Positions 38,169 through 49,539 of a stretch of DNA of 64,000 nucleotides are shown piece after piece. The stretch is from NCBI GenBank assembly GCA_029582165.1, contig CM055892.1:5757254-5821253 (forward strand), read 5' to 3'. Every line of letters begins with the position of its first letter. The first letter of the stretch is position 1. Position numbers and translations under genes: made by a program. Source of the stretch: Portulaca oleracea. Its lineage: Eukaryota; Streptophyta; Magnoliopsida; Caryophyllales; Portulacaceae. Under the pieces are notes generated by a model. The model saw only the letters and a list, made by a program, of their open reading frames with translations. It searched no databases and was not told where the DNA came from.

Positions 38169-40719
38169 ATGAATTTCTTTCGAAGAGGTCGCAGACGCGC
38201 TACTCAACCGGTGGTTCAAGAGCGTCCGTATGCGAGAACAGTGCAGCGAGAATATCCTAACAGGGATTTTACTCCGGCTCAGTTGGTCTTTCGCCAAGAT
38301 GAGCATGCATGGTTCTTTCGTTCCCATGACTCGGTATGCACCTTCTAACTTCATATAGCATGTTTCATTTTTGTGGTCGCTTTGCATGCTATTTACAGTA
38401 GTACTTTAAGTTGAATTTTAAAACAACCTTAGTTACTTTGAATTTTGCTTGAAGTACTTTACACCTTAAATTCTTCTGCTGATTCCATTGTAGGAAGACT
38501 CTTTCAAGGCATGCAGGAGCATTCAAGGTGTAATAACCTTATCCTTCCATGCGAAGGTGGGGGCATTTTATTCGGACACTGTGAGGGATGCTGGCTTTGG
38601 CCCTTTTCTGGACTGTTTGAGGGCATGGAGGATTCGTAGCAAGAGAACCTACGGCCGAGCTATCGTGGAGCATTTCTGGGATTCCACAAATTCTTTCCAC
38701 CTCCCGGTTGGGGAGATGATGCTCATCCTTTTGACTTTGTGATGATTACAGGTCTTAGCTAGGGCGGCCAGCTATTGGAGTTTCGAAAGGATGTTGACCC
38801 TCGCGTTCATGCGCTTTTGCAACCCGTTACCGCATTGGCGGGACGAATTGGCAGCCTGCGATATACGCATCTGGTAGCTGTTATAAAAAGTGAAGGATTT
38901 GGGAGTCTTCCTCTTCCTCAACATCAGTTCATTGTGTTGGTGCATTTTATCAATGCAACGGTTTTTGCAAAACGCGGGGATAATCACTCTCTCTTGGGCG
39001 CATCACCTCCTGAATTTTGGCGAGGTGAGATTTTTCAATTGGGCAATTAACTGCTTACGCCCATTTGGTCAGGGGAATGCGAGTTGCTTGCCGACCCACC
39101 GGTTGTGACACAGTGGCGCGCACAAGGGCAATGGAGGCTAAGAATCTCAACCTGGGGAGCAACCTTTGGCGAGTCTTGGAGGTATGCTCCAGGTCTTTTC
39201 CTTTTAGAAATTTGTGATGTGCAAATTTCTTCTTTACTAAGAACCTTTCCTGGTATGCAGGTGTGGGTTTTGGCCTATTTTCTCCCTGCAGTTGGTGGGA
39301 CCAATTACAGCGATCTGCGCGTTCCAGCTGCTCGGCGATGGTCAGAAGCATCAGGCTACCATCGGCCGAAATTCCATTTCGAGGATTTGAATGGACTTAA
39401 GAGGATTATTGACAACCTCGGACCGGTATGTCTTGCATTTTTTTTGTTATTTGCCTTTTCTTCTCTCGAGCCTTTGGTGATGACTAGTACTGCAGGAGGA
39501 TATTGTTTGATTCCCATGGAATGGATATAATGCAGATGACCTTCATTATGATATACGCCTTGCAAGGGAAGCAAGCGAGCGCAGCTTGTTGTTGGAAGGT
39601 CCTTCTGGGCTTATGTTCTACTTGGGGGAACGCTTCTTCTTTCAATATACCGGGGAATGGCCTCCAAGAGTTCCCATGGATCCTCCCGAGCTCATTTTTG
39701 ATAGGCAAGCCTTGGCGATGGATGAAATGGCTCGGCTGATGGTCGGGGAACCAACGGTCAATTTTATTGTACCGACGGATGACTTGAAAGAGGCGGCTCT
39801 TCAGCATAGAGGATGCCTTGCTTTTGCTCAGGTTTAGTATTTCCTTTGTTTTTTGCATTAATACTGCAGACTCCTGGCATTCTAACGATGTTTTCCCTTC
39901 TGTAGCTGGGAGGATATTATGATCCTCTTCTGGACCAGCATGCAGAGGAACTTGAGCAGGCGGGAGGTGAAGATATGCTGTTTGGATTCATCCCGCTCGT
40001 GCCTAACAATCATGAAGTGTTGCAGTTCTTCGATGCAAACCCAGTAAGTTGCATATTTGACCAACCTTTATCCTATATCACTGATTCTCATTGACCTTTT
40101 CTTTTTGCAGTAAGCATATGCCCATATCCGCGTTCTATTAAGGGAAGGCATCACGACCCGGGAGTTCATTGATGAGAACTTTGAAAACGGCCAACATCGG
40201 GGTCCGATGCCGGCTGCTGGTGATGAAGATAACGAGGCTCACTCCCATGTAAGCTTGCCACGTTCTGGGAGTTCGTCAGGACGTCCTCCTCGCCATTCTT
40301 CAGCAAGAGAAACAGGTAGCAGAGGTTTTCGTGGAGTTCCAGGGGCAGGACCATCTAGGCGCAGGGACCAAGATCTGATGAGTGTGCCACAAGATCCCTA
40401 TGCCAGCTCTTCGCGATGAAGGTCTCCTGATATCCCGGAGTTCATGGTAGAAGACTGTTCGAAATCAAGTGGATTCCAAGGTTTAATGGAGAGAGTGCCT
40501 AGTCCATGGGTGCCTTAATATCATGCTCAATCTATGGTTCCTTACAACCAGTCCCCTGGCTTCATCCAGGATTATCCAGACTCTAGTTTTCATGGTATGC
40601 CTTCCAGCCAATTCTTGTCCGGTCCTTCTGGTACTCAAGATGATCCACAGCCGGACTCCTTCACTTATGCAACTGTCAGGAGCTTATTTGGTAATGGCGG
40701 TTTCGGTGGGAACTTCTAG
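38169..40719 (+). pseudogene. Plant mobile domain (PMD) gene carried antisense in the Tat element, degraded
   Basis: ATG at 38,169 opens MNFFRRGRRR; the first intron is 38,334-38,493 (GTATGC..TTGTAG). The next exon carries the PMD hallmark FHLPVGEM near 38,700, followed after a one-base frameshift by DFVMITGL. An in-frame TAG comes at ~38,758. The PMD body continues: RYTHLVAVIKSEG (38,860), FIVLVHFINATVFAKR (38,930), a QVWVLAYFLP segment (39,260) and a converted tryptophan codon at ~39,508. A conserved block follows at 39,530-39,835, then a Ser/Arg-rich tail from ~40,200 and a Gly/Phe-rich end at 40,719. Host PMD proteins (MAIL1, MAIN) act in silencing and development; PMD genes also occur as passengers in Ty3/gypsy and Mutator elements (established). 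The frameshift and stops mean this copy is not functional as it stands. Confidence 0.8.
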
Positions 40720-41230
40720 GCATTGCGGCAAGGCTTTCCCCTCTTTTCTCTTCTTTTTTTTTTTATGCAATGTAACAGAAACGCCACGTAATAGAAAGAA
40801 AAATGTGCAGTTAAATACAGACACGATTTTAGGTGATTTTGACTCTTTAAAGATGCGACATGCAAGATCCCCATTTTTATTTACTTTCAGGTCAATCTCT
40901 GACTGCTTACAAGGAAGGGATAAAAGAAAGAAAATAATGAACAACAGAGTTTATAATTTCCTAAATTAAAGAAAAATAAAGTTACATTTTTACACAACAA
41001 AAAGGAAAAAAAAAACAAAAATAAATAAAACACGTAGCAAACTGTGTTTTCTGCATGGGTGCAAGCACGTAGGGGTGTGAACTCACAAAACGAGTTCATC
41101 CCCTCCTCCTGGTGGCCGGCCGACCTTCACACGGTGGCAGCCATCGTGGTTCATCTGGACGCGTTGCTAGGTGTTGCATACCTCCCCTAGGGTCTGATTG
41201 AATAGCCGTGTACAGTGCATTGCCGAGGCA

Positions 41231-41237
41231 ATATAAG
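41231..41237 (+). promoter_or_regulatory. TATA-like box upstream of the second antisense gene
   Basis: ATATAAG lies ~70 bp before the ATG at 41,303, followed by a C/T-rich leader (CACACTCTCATTTCCTCTC). The distance suits a plant core promoter. Function is inferred from position only. Confidence 0.4.
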
Positions 41238-41302
41238 CATGCCTTGTTGTTGAGAATTCACCACACTCTCATTTCCTCTCAATCTACTTTCTCATTCCAA
41301 TC

Positions 41303-42727
41303 ATGGCTTTCGAGAGAAAACTTAACTCGTGGATGAATAATCTCACTAAACCCGTAAAACGGCTTCTCACTTACTACAACCTATCCCTGATTTTGAGCCT
41401 AAAGCAAGTGAAAATCGATTGGGTATTTCTTAAAGCGACCCTGACCTTTTGGGACCCTAAATTCCATGTCTTTCCCTTCTCCTGGAACGAATTGTGCCCC
41501 CTTCCCGAAGAGTGGGCTTGTACGTTTAAATTTGATCTCTATGCTTCGCCAACAACTCCTCCTCTTGCTCACAACTATCGTGAAAAATTCGAAGAATTGA
41601 CGAACTTCAACCATCGAGCATTAGGACATATTTTGGTGGGCAACATAGTCAATTTGCAAGCTCTAGTGGAATTCTTTTAATCACCAGAGGCGCTTAGACT
41701 CAACCCGGCGTTGCGAGTGCGAGGTTTGGTCTTTTGCATTCTATCCGAATTTTTATTTTATCATGGTGGTTCGAGTTTTGCACCTCTCTCTCTCATCCAT
41801 GTCGTAGACGAGATGTCCCGGGGTTATAATCCTGCTCCGATGATGATTGCTGAGACCCTCGTTGGCCTCGATTCATGGCTTACAAAGCAAACCTTTCGCG
41901 GAAGTCTCCTCGCTTTTCAAGTGAGTATCGACACTCTTTTCTCTTTTTTTTTTGTTTCTTTCATTCATTTTTTTTGATATTATTTTTCTCTGATTTTGCA
42001 TGGATCATCCGAGTTGTCCATGTGGAATCATGTGTCGATTTTTCTTCTTTTTTTTTTCTCTTTGTTTTGGTTGTAATATTTTTTTTTTGTGCAACCAAAA
42101 TTCTCACTTTCTTCCTTCCACCTGTAGATGTGGCTTATGGAGCATTTAGACATGGTCTTTTCTCCCATCACCTCTTCGGAAAGCAAACTTTTGCCAACGC
42201 AAAAGAAAATTCGATACCTACGTAATTTTGATGACTGGGTCATTTTTGTTAAGAACCACAAGGAAATCTGTTGGTGGGTTGTATGGTGGAAGGTACCATG
42301 CTTCTCGAGCCATTCTTGTAAGGCGGCCCACATCACTCTGCTTGGCCTCATGGAGCTCACATACTACTTCCCTGATCGAGTCATGCGGCAAATGGGGCAT
42401 TCTCAAGACATTCCCCTTCCTCCGTGCGAGATTCCCGACCTTAACCATCTCCAAGGGTCGGTGATTGAGTCGTGGCTCAGATACTGGAAGAAACGAGCTG
42501 GAAAGGAAGCACCTTCCCCTAACCATGTCTCTACTAATTCAACGGATGCTTATCGGAGTTGGCTTACTACTACTATCGGTGCTAGCCATTGGCGTGAAAG
42601 ATCATTGCACTCACCTCTTCGGGACACCCCGAAACTGAAGAGTATCATCGTGGCTAACGATCCTAGGTCGGGTTCCAAAGAAGAAACGCACCCAAGAAAG
42701 GAAAAACAAGCAAGTCCAACTGAATGA
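41303..42727 (+). pseudogene. DUF7745/PMD-like gene carried antisense in the Tat element, one internal stop
   Basis: Two exons, 41,303-41,920 and 42,128-42,727, joined in phase 0 across a GTGAGT..CTGTAG intron, give ~405 codons. One in-frame TAA (41,678-41,680) interrupts exon 1, and the same frame continues beyond it. Visible motifs are FWDPKFHVFPF..ELCPLPEEW near residue 50-75, MIAETLVGLDSW near 180, WLMEHL at the start of exon 2, and WWKVPC, ITLLGLMELTYYFPDRVMRQ further on. This order (WDP..F.F...EL.PT.EE, later I.AET...L, LL..W...H) is what I know from DUF7745-type passenger proteins of Tat retrotransposons. Function is unknown. It ends in a charged tail before TGA. Confidence 0.7.
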
Positions 42728-43300
42728 GCACTAATGGGCCTATACCGACTCCGACTCAACTAGGACTAGACTTAGTACTAAATAAGGAGGATGGAGAGAA
42801 AGAGATGAAATGGAAGAAATGTGTGTGCTTTGTATCTTTCTTATTTGATGTTTTCCCTTTTAGAAAATTGATAAAACAAAAATGTATTAAAAAGATGTAC
42901 TCCTTTTATTGATATAAGAAGTAAAGTATTACATTTATGTTTTACAAGAATCAACACAAGCCATGCTCTTCTTCTTCTTCTTGTCCTTCAAAAGCACAAC
43001 TTCAACACTTTTATTCTCTCCTTTTACTTAACTCGTCCCGAAGGATTTTCAAGCTAGTCTCTCATTTTCCTTTTCTCTTTTTTTCCTATACCCTCCTTTT
43101 GCCTGACCTGCCTCAAAAAAGGTTTTCAAGTCAGCTCTTTTTTCTTTTTTCTTTTTTTTTTCTCTCATAAGCAAATGGCCTATTGGAAGTTCGGTTACTT
43201 GCTTTTATAAGATAATGCATATCTAAGTAGCTAAGGATACCAACCCTTAGAGGCTTAAACATAATATCTCTTTTACTGATCCAGATTCATAGGTTGGACA
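42728..43300. other. Non-coding spacer between the antisense genes and integrase
   Basis: Pyrimidine-rich DNA with CTT repeats and T runs (42,970-43,160). As the meeting point of the + strand passenger genes and the - strand pol, it may hold both polyadenylation regions (inference). No conserved frame was seen. Confidence 0.5.
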
Positions 43301-43309
43301 AGCTCCTCT

Positions 43310-44410
43310 CCCTCGGGCATGGCTAATCGGACGGCGCCCCTGGAGTGACAAAAATAATGACGTAGGGACCCTTCCAGTTTGGGGCAAAATTGCCTCGAGG
43401 ATCCTGGCGTGCTGCCCTCATTTCTTGCAATATTAGATCCCCTTCTGTTAAATCCCGATCTTTGACTTTCTTATTGAATGCTCGGAAAATCCGACTCTAA
43501 TAAAGTTGGATATTATGTAGAGCACGGAGTCGTCTTTCATCCGACAAAACCAATTCCTCATACCAAGCTCGGGCCCATTCGACCTTAGGGATTTTACTTT
43601 CAGCAATGATTCTTAAAGAAGGAATCGCAAGTTCTACTGGCAAGACAGCTTCCATCCCGTACACCAAAGAGTGTGGCGTAGCTCCAGTTGTAGTCCGAAT
43701 TGACATTCGATATCCCCATAGCGCGAAAGGAAGCTTGTCTGGCCAGTCTCTGTAAGTGACAGCCATTTTCTTGATAATTTTCACCAGAGTTTTGTTTACA
43801 GCCTCCACCGCTCCATTGGTTTGTGGCTGATAGCGAGAAGCATGGTGATGTCGGACTTTGTACTTGGCCAAAAGAGCTGCAAACTCGCCCATGAAACGGC
43901 TCCCGTTGTCACTGATCACCTCATGTGGCACCCCGTATCTGCAAATGATATTCCTCAGCATGAATTTGGCCACATGCTTCGAGGTGATTTTTGAGTATGA
44001 GGCAACTTCTATCCATTTAGTAAAGTATTCCACGGCTACCAACACATATTCATGTCCTCCTGTGCCTTGGGGTGAAATCTTCCCTATAATGTCGATTCCC
44101 CATGCTGAAAATGGCCAAGGTGAGGCCTAAGTGGTCAAATAAGAGGACGGTTGATGCTTGAGATCAGCATACTCTTAACATTTCGGGCATCTTCTCACAA
44201 ATTGGAGATAGTCGGATTCCATGGTCGACCATAAATATCCTGTTCTTTGGATCTTCTTAACTAACGTTCTACCATTCATGTGCGGTCCACACTCCCTTCC
44301 GTGAGTGGATCTCATTAATTCCTCAGCTTCCTCCTTATCAACACATAGGAGGTTTATCCATGTAGCAGTCTTCTTGTACAGACGGTCCTGAATAATGCAA
44401 TAATGAGAGG
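43310..44410 (-). pseudogene. Tat integrase (minus strand), broken
   Basis: Inserts the DNA copy of the element into the genome. On the minus strand the zinc-binding region (HGRECGPHMNGRTL..KI and CPKC, ~44,330-44,175) leads to the core: WGIDIIGKI with the first catalytic Asp at 44,091-44,093, then ISDNGS with Asp at ~43,913 and GAVEAVNK with Glu at ~43,804, giving the D,D-35-E spacing. Stops lie at ~44,173 (after CPKC), ~44,130 and at 43,497-43,499. The frame resumes beyond the last stop as a C-terminal region (RIFRAFNKKVKDRDL, then WKGPYV-like). Confidence 0.88.
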
Positions 44411-44419
44411 CTACTAGCC

Positions 44420-45075
44420 AAATAGCCCTCCTGGCTCGATGCTCGGCATTCAGCGGGTATGAACCGTCTTTCAGAAATGCATAAATATCAAAGAACCATG
44501 CATCAGCACTGACCGAACTGATCATTAACTGTTGATGAGCAGGACAAGCTCTCCTTTCCATCGTTACTGCTAGGGCCTGATCCTTTTCGGGCATAGCCAT
44601 CATGGACGAAAGCTTGGCTAACGCATCAGCTAGCTCGTTGTAGCCCCACGGTAGATATTTGAACTCAATATGGTTGAACTTCTCAGCTAGTTTGGACAAA
44701 TATTGCTGGTAAAGTGCCAAGGATTCACTCTTCACATTCCATACACTAATAGCTTGATTGACGATCAGACTAGAGTCCCCAAACACTCGTAACATTTTAA
44801 TTCCCATCTCCAAGGCCACATGCATGCCCAAAATGCAAGCTTTATACTCAGCAGCATTATTTGTAGCCTCAAAGTCAAGCTTGACTGCCAAAGGAAAGTG
44901 TATATCCTCAGGAGAAACCAGTAGAGCTCCGGCCCCGCATCCCATCTGATTAGCAGCACCATCAAAGTATAGCTTCCAGGTTTCCTCTTCAACTTGAAAT
45001 ATCTGTTCATCATTAAACTCTAAACCCTCAGTGTTAGGATTTCCTATAGGAAACTCAACCAGAAAATTGGAAACT
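44420..45075 (-). pseudogene. Second (archaeal-type) RNase H domain of the Tat pol
   Basis: The minus strand reads KLYFDGAANQMGCGAG, NNAAEYKACILGM, FGDSSLIVNQ and ELADALAKLS, giving the Asp, Glu, Asp, Asp catalytic set of RNase H. It lies between the RT-linked RNase H and integrase, the position of the extra RNase H that defines the Tat lineage. The open frame 44,175-44,945 covers most of it and runs into the integrase zinc-binding region. Confidence 0.85.
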
Positions 45076-45092
45076 GCACGCCCCTTTATGGA

Positions 45093-45935
45093 TTACTGTG
45101 GTTGAAAGTGCAGATCGAATTCGGACAGCATGACCACCCATCGAGCAATCCTGCTGTTGATAGTAGGTTGTTCCATGATGTACTTGACTGGATTACACAC
45201 TGCAATCACATACATAGTGTGTGAGAGCATATAGTGGCGAAGCTTCTTTGTAGACCATACTAATGCCAAGGCTATCTTCTCAATTTTCGAATAGCGGGAC
45301 TCACACCCCATAAATTTCTTGTTGATGTAGTAAATAGCTCGTTCAAGACCATCACTTTCTTGTGCTAGCATAGCACCCATAGCGCTTGAACTGATGGTGA
45401 GGTAAAGTATCCATGGTTTTCCGGAGATAGGCGGGACTAGTACCGGTGGATTAGTCAAGTCAGCCTTAACCTTCTCGAATGCTACCTGACACTAGTTATC
45501 CCATTCGACCGTTGCTCTCTTCTTTAACTTCTTGAATAACGGTTCACAAGTCATTGTAAGCTTGGAAATGAACCTGCTCAGATACTGTACTCGCCCTAGG
45601 AACCACGAATCTCTTTTTCTGTCCGAGGCGGAGGCATGTCTTGAATTGCTTTGATCTTGGACGGGTCAACCTCTATCCCACGTTGACTTATGATATAACC
45701 CAACAACCTTCCCGAAGTTACTCCAAACGCACATTTCTGTGGATTCAACCTCATGTTGTACTTGCGGAGCCTAAGGAAGAACTTGCGCAAGTTTGAAATA
45801 TAATCCTCACGATTTTTCGACTTGACGATCATGTCGTCCACATATACCTCAACTTCTACGTGGATCATGTCATGTAGCAGGGTAGTGGCGGTACGTTGGT
45901 AAGTAGCACCAGCGTTCTTCAATCCAAAAGGCATG
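45093..45935 (-). pseudogene. Tat reverse transcriptase C-part and first RNase H, right end cut by the nested insertion
   Basis: Continues the RT from 57,271. MPFGLKNAGATYQR is followed by YVDDMIVKS with the catalytic Asp pair at 45,833-45,844, then GYIISQRGIEVDPSKI. At 45,596-45,598 the frame meets a TAG in place of the expected Phe-Leu-Gly after EKEIRG. The RNase H segment (45,458-45,093) shows TNPPVLVPP, SSAMGAMLAQ, IYYINKK, ALVWSTKKLRHYM and IARWVVMLSEFD. Copy is disrupted by stops and by the 11.3-kb insertion. Confidence 0.9.
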
Positions 45936-45940
45936 ACAGT
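45936..45940. repeat. Left target-site duplication of the nested element
   Basis: ACAGT here and ATAGT at 57,266-57,270 bracket the nested LTR element and differ at one base. Skipping the insert and one repeat rejoins the RT reading frame across the site (FCYT/V/MPFG region), confirming the insertion point. Confidence 0.85.
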
Positions 45941-47873
45941 TGTAGATACCGGATTTTGTACCGGGACAAGTGTACAAATCAAGCATAACAAGAAAAGAGG
46001 CTAGCATGAAAGAAAATCAAAGGGACCTTCCTCAATCAAAAGCTACCGGGCCAACCCACCACAAAAAACCTTCATTTTCCACTCTTTCCACATACATATG
46101 CCCACCATTTCAAATCCCATTTTTTTCACAAGTCTCATTGGCCCATTTCTTTTGATGAGAGTAAAGTACACATCATAAGCTTTCCAACGCCTTTTAAATT
46201 GCCTCAATCGGAGTCCGGATGAAAGAGTTATGGCCGTTCGAAGTTGCACTTAGCCAGTTTTAAAACACAGGCGGGTTTTAACATTTTCCAGGCCTAGAAA
46301 TCTGGCCCAGAAGCTCACCCCGGCCCAGGAGTCTCAAAACCCGCCTAAGTTTTGAGAAGAAGAGCGGAGCGACGTCATTTGGCTCGATCCATGTGCTGAT
46401 AATATCAAAACCCGCCTAGGTTTTGAGGTAGTTGGCGCCAAAATCTGCATGCATGCAATTGATCCCCTGATTTTCGCCCACGTGTTTGACTTCCCCTTGA
46501 CCACCCAAAACCCGCCTAGGTTTTGGTCTCTGGTGGCTTGATTTGTGGGATATGATCCCTCCATTTCCCTCCAAATCTCTCATTCCCTCACCTATAAATA
46601 CCCCCTCCATTTCACCTTCATACCAATCATCTATCACCCTCTACTACTCTTACTATACTCCCATCTATTATTCCCATACTATACTTCCATTCTCTTAAAA
46701 TTTCATCATCCATATCCATTTCTAATCCCACCATAATCATACTCATCACCACCATATAGCCACCCATATACCACTTTTCCAAGTCATCAACACTATTTCA
46801 TCCAAGTTTCAAGACAAAGGGGGGCAACTCAAGGGATCAAGTCCATCATTCCTATCACCTTATAAGCAAGGTTCGATTTCTTTGGTACATTTTGTTATTA
46901 TTATTCATGTAATTCTTTCTTTAATTCCGTGCTTGTACACATTTTGTAAAAATAAAAACCGCATTGTGTTTATATTGCATGATTCGAATAATAATTCCGC
47001 GAAATTAATCAAACTTCTCCCCGCTCTCTTTCATTTCAATGTTGATTTTAGTAGAGTCTGTTTTATAACAGGCGGATTCGAGAGTTCTTATCATAGTTAT
47101 TAAAATCCCGATCCTGATTTTCGATCGTTCGATTTTATGGTCTAAAATTGTCGATACGATTTTACTATTTACACACGATCCACGATCCTATATGGGCTAA
47201 ATTCCGATCCTAAATTCCCCATAATTTCGAGTTAGAATCCCGATTTTAACAACCTAGGTTCTTATAACTCTCGAATCCGTAACCTTACCCCCGAATCTAG
47301 AAATCGGGTTCGTAGACCGGAGTCTTTCTTTTCTTATTTTATGGTTTGTCGATTTCCTTAAATCGGCTGGCGACTCTTTTACATTTTATAAATTCGTTTT
47401 ACTATTTAAAACATTCGTTTATGCATAAAATAATTTAAGAAAATAATTTAGTTGATTTCCCTTCACTAATTTAAGATTGGACCCGAGGAAAATGGGCCAG
47501 AAATTAATAAAACCTAGGCGAGTTTTATTAATTTCAACCCATTTTCTTCTGGCCCAAGGATGCAGACGGCCCAGCCCAGGGTCTGCTAAAACCTAGGTGG
47601 GTTTAACAATTTCCGGTGGCCCGTCTGCTCCTCTTTGGGCTTGAATTTAGTGATTGGGCCGGGATTAAATTATTGTTAAACTAATTTGTGTAATTACGGA
47701 TAATTTAAATAATAAAAACGGGTTTGTAAATAAATAAAGTTTCATCGCCCCGAAAATGAATTTCGAAAATAAAAAATATCCTTATTTAAGGAATAAGAAA
47801 CCTTAGTCGGCTCCCGATCGTTTAAGTAGCGCATCACCGGGAAAAGCGGTCGCTCTTTTCCCGGGGTCCTACA
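45941..47873 (+). repeat. 5' LTR of the nested element (1,933 bp)
   Basis: Starts TGTAGATACCGGATTTTGTA and ends GGGGTCCTACA. A TATA box (CCTATAAATACC) lies at 46,591-46,602. It carries about six copies of an imperfect palindrome built on AAAACCCGCCTAGG (at ~46,258, 46,333, 46,405, 46,505, 47,503 and 47,585) and a 166-bp hAT-like MITE at 47,092-47,257. Confidence 0.93.
47092..47257. mobile_element. hAT-like MITE inside the 5' LTR
   Basis: CATAGTTATTAAAATC at the left and the complement of GATTTTAACAACCTAG at the right form diverged inverted ends. The 8-bp GTTCTTAT flanks both sides (47,084-47,091 and 47,258-47,265), the hAT-type duplication size. The same insertion is at 56,484-56,649 in the 3' LTR, so it was copied along with the element. 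Confidence 0.75.
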
Positions 47874-47876
47874 GAT

Positions 47877-47895
47877 TGGCGACTCCACTGGGGAC
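47877..47895 (+). promoter_or_regulatory. Primer binding site, tRNA-Arg type
   Basis: TGGCGACTCCACTGGGGAC lies three bases after the LTR end. It begins with TGG (complement of the tRNA CCA end) and resembles the tRNA-Arg primer sites described for Tat/Ogre elements. Confidence 0.75.
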
Positions 47896-48329
47896 TTAAA
47901 CTTTAAAAAGAGGGTAAAACTTGAAAAAATCAAATTGATTTGAAAGTGTAAAAGGGAGAAGTTAATTTATTTCACGGTTTTATTATTCTTTTAGGCATCC
48001 GTTACATACCGGGCCACTAATCGGGTCTTTTGACACGTTAGTACCATGGCGACGGTTTAAGTTACCTAGGATTTCCCTTGAGAGCGGGAGGCCACTACTA
48101 TGGGGATGAACTCTACATCTCTAAGCATTTGGTCGCTCCTATCCCGGTGTCACACTCCGAGAGCTTCCTTGAAGATCTTTGAGAAATACCACAACTGCTT
48201 ACCTTATGGTATGAAGAACCGGGGCGAAGGCATGCGTTAGGCTATATACCCAACCATAAAAGTCCATGAATTTAGAGCCTTGGTTTAGGGTACCCTTTTC
48301 ATGTGTATGTTATGTGCTATGTGTATCCC

Positions 48330-49350
48330 TCCCCTTTTCTTGTTTTTTTAAAAGAGTCGACCCTAGTTTTGAGGTTTTGTTCTAGCCCATATAAAATTCA
48401 TTGGGTTGAGAAAATGATTATTTATTAATTGATATAATTAACTCAAAGGCATTATGGTTAGCCCAAGTGGAAGGGCCCATGTATTTTTGAAAGTTGATTA
48501 TCTTAATTAATAAATAAAAATTGACTCACCTTTAATGATATTATATGGCCCTTTACGAAATCCTCTTAACAAAGGTCCAAAAAAAAATTAATTAGAAGTC
48601 CAACAAAGTTAATGGATAGTGTCTTAGACTGCATAATAGTCACTACGCTTGAGTAAATTAACTCATCGATTTAATTAATAAATCTATCATATTTATGGCC
48701 GGCCCATTGTTAGGCCCAACCATATTGGATTCGTCAATTAAACCCATAAATTAATTATAACTCGCTTATTGTTGGCTTTATCCAGTCCTTTACAATGTCC
48801 GTTTTCCCTGAGTAAATAAATAAAGGCTGTTTTGAGGTATTGTTTTAGCCCGCGTAATAATCATTGGGTTGAGAAGAAATAAATTTATAAACTCGATTAA
48901 TTAACCTTAAATTTTACGATCGGCCCGGTGGTGGGGCCCATCCATTTTAAAGGTTAATTTTCCTTGTTTATCGATTTATTTTAACTCACCTTTGATGATC
49001 TTATTGGGCCCTTCTCAATATTCTCTTACTCATGGTCCAGAGAAAATTGATTAATAATCAAACAAAGTCAGTGTGTATTGTTCTAGCTCGCGTAATAATC
49101 TCAAGGTTAGAGAAAATAAAATTATAAATTTGATTATTAAGTCTAACAAATCCATGGTCGGCCAGTTGTTAAGCCCATCCACGGTGGAATTAATAATTGA
49201 GTTTATAAGTCTATTTTAACTCGCCTTTTGATGGCTTTATTCGATCCTTTACAACATCCACTTTCCTTAAGTTAAATAAAAAAAGTTGTCAGTGTGTTCA
49301 GCATTATTCAAGTCCACATAATAGCCAACATAGCTTGAGTTGTCTGAGTT
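48330..49350 (+). repeat. Diverged repeats in the leader of the nested element
   Basis: About three units of ~350-400 bp recur. They share GTTGAGAA..., GGCCC.TTGTTAGGCCCA or GGTGGGGCCCATCC, AACTC.CCTTTGATG.C.TTAT and CCTTTAC or CCCTTCTCA phrases, starting near 48,400, 48,850 and 49,080. A related piece occurs at 59,885-60,026 beside the second Tat copy. Non-coding. Confidence 0.6.
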
Positions 49351-49539
49351 GTTGGGCCAAGTTATGGATTCTCCTTAAAAAGGTCGGCCTGTGGATTAGG
49401 CCCATCCGAATTGAGAAACACTGACTTGTATCTTTCCAACTTATGTCGACTCGCTATATTTGACTTTATCCGACCCTCTATAATGCTCTTGTTGTAAAAA
49501 GTGTTGTTACGCAAACCTGTTGTTTCCTGAGTCAGTATA

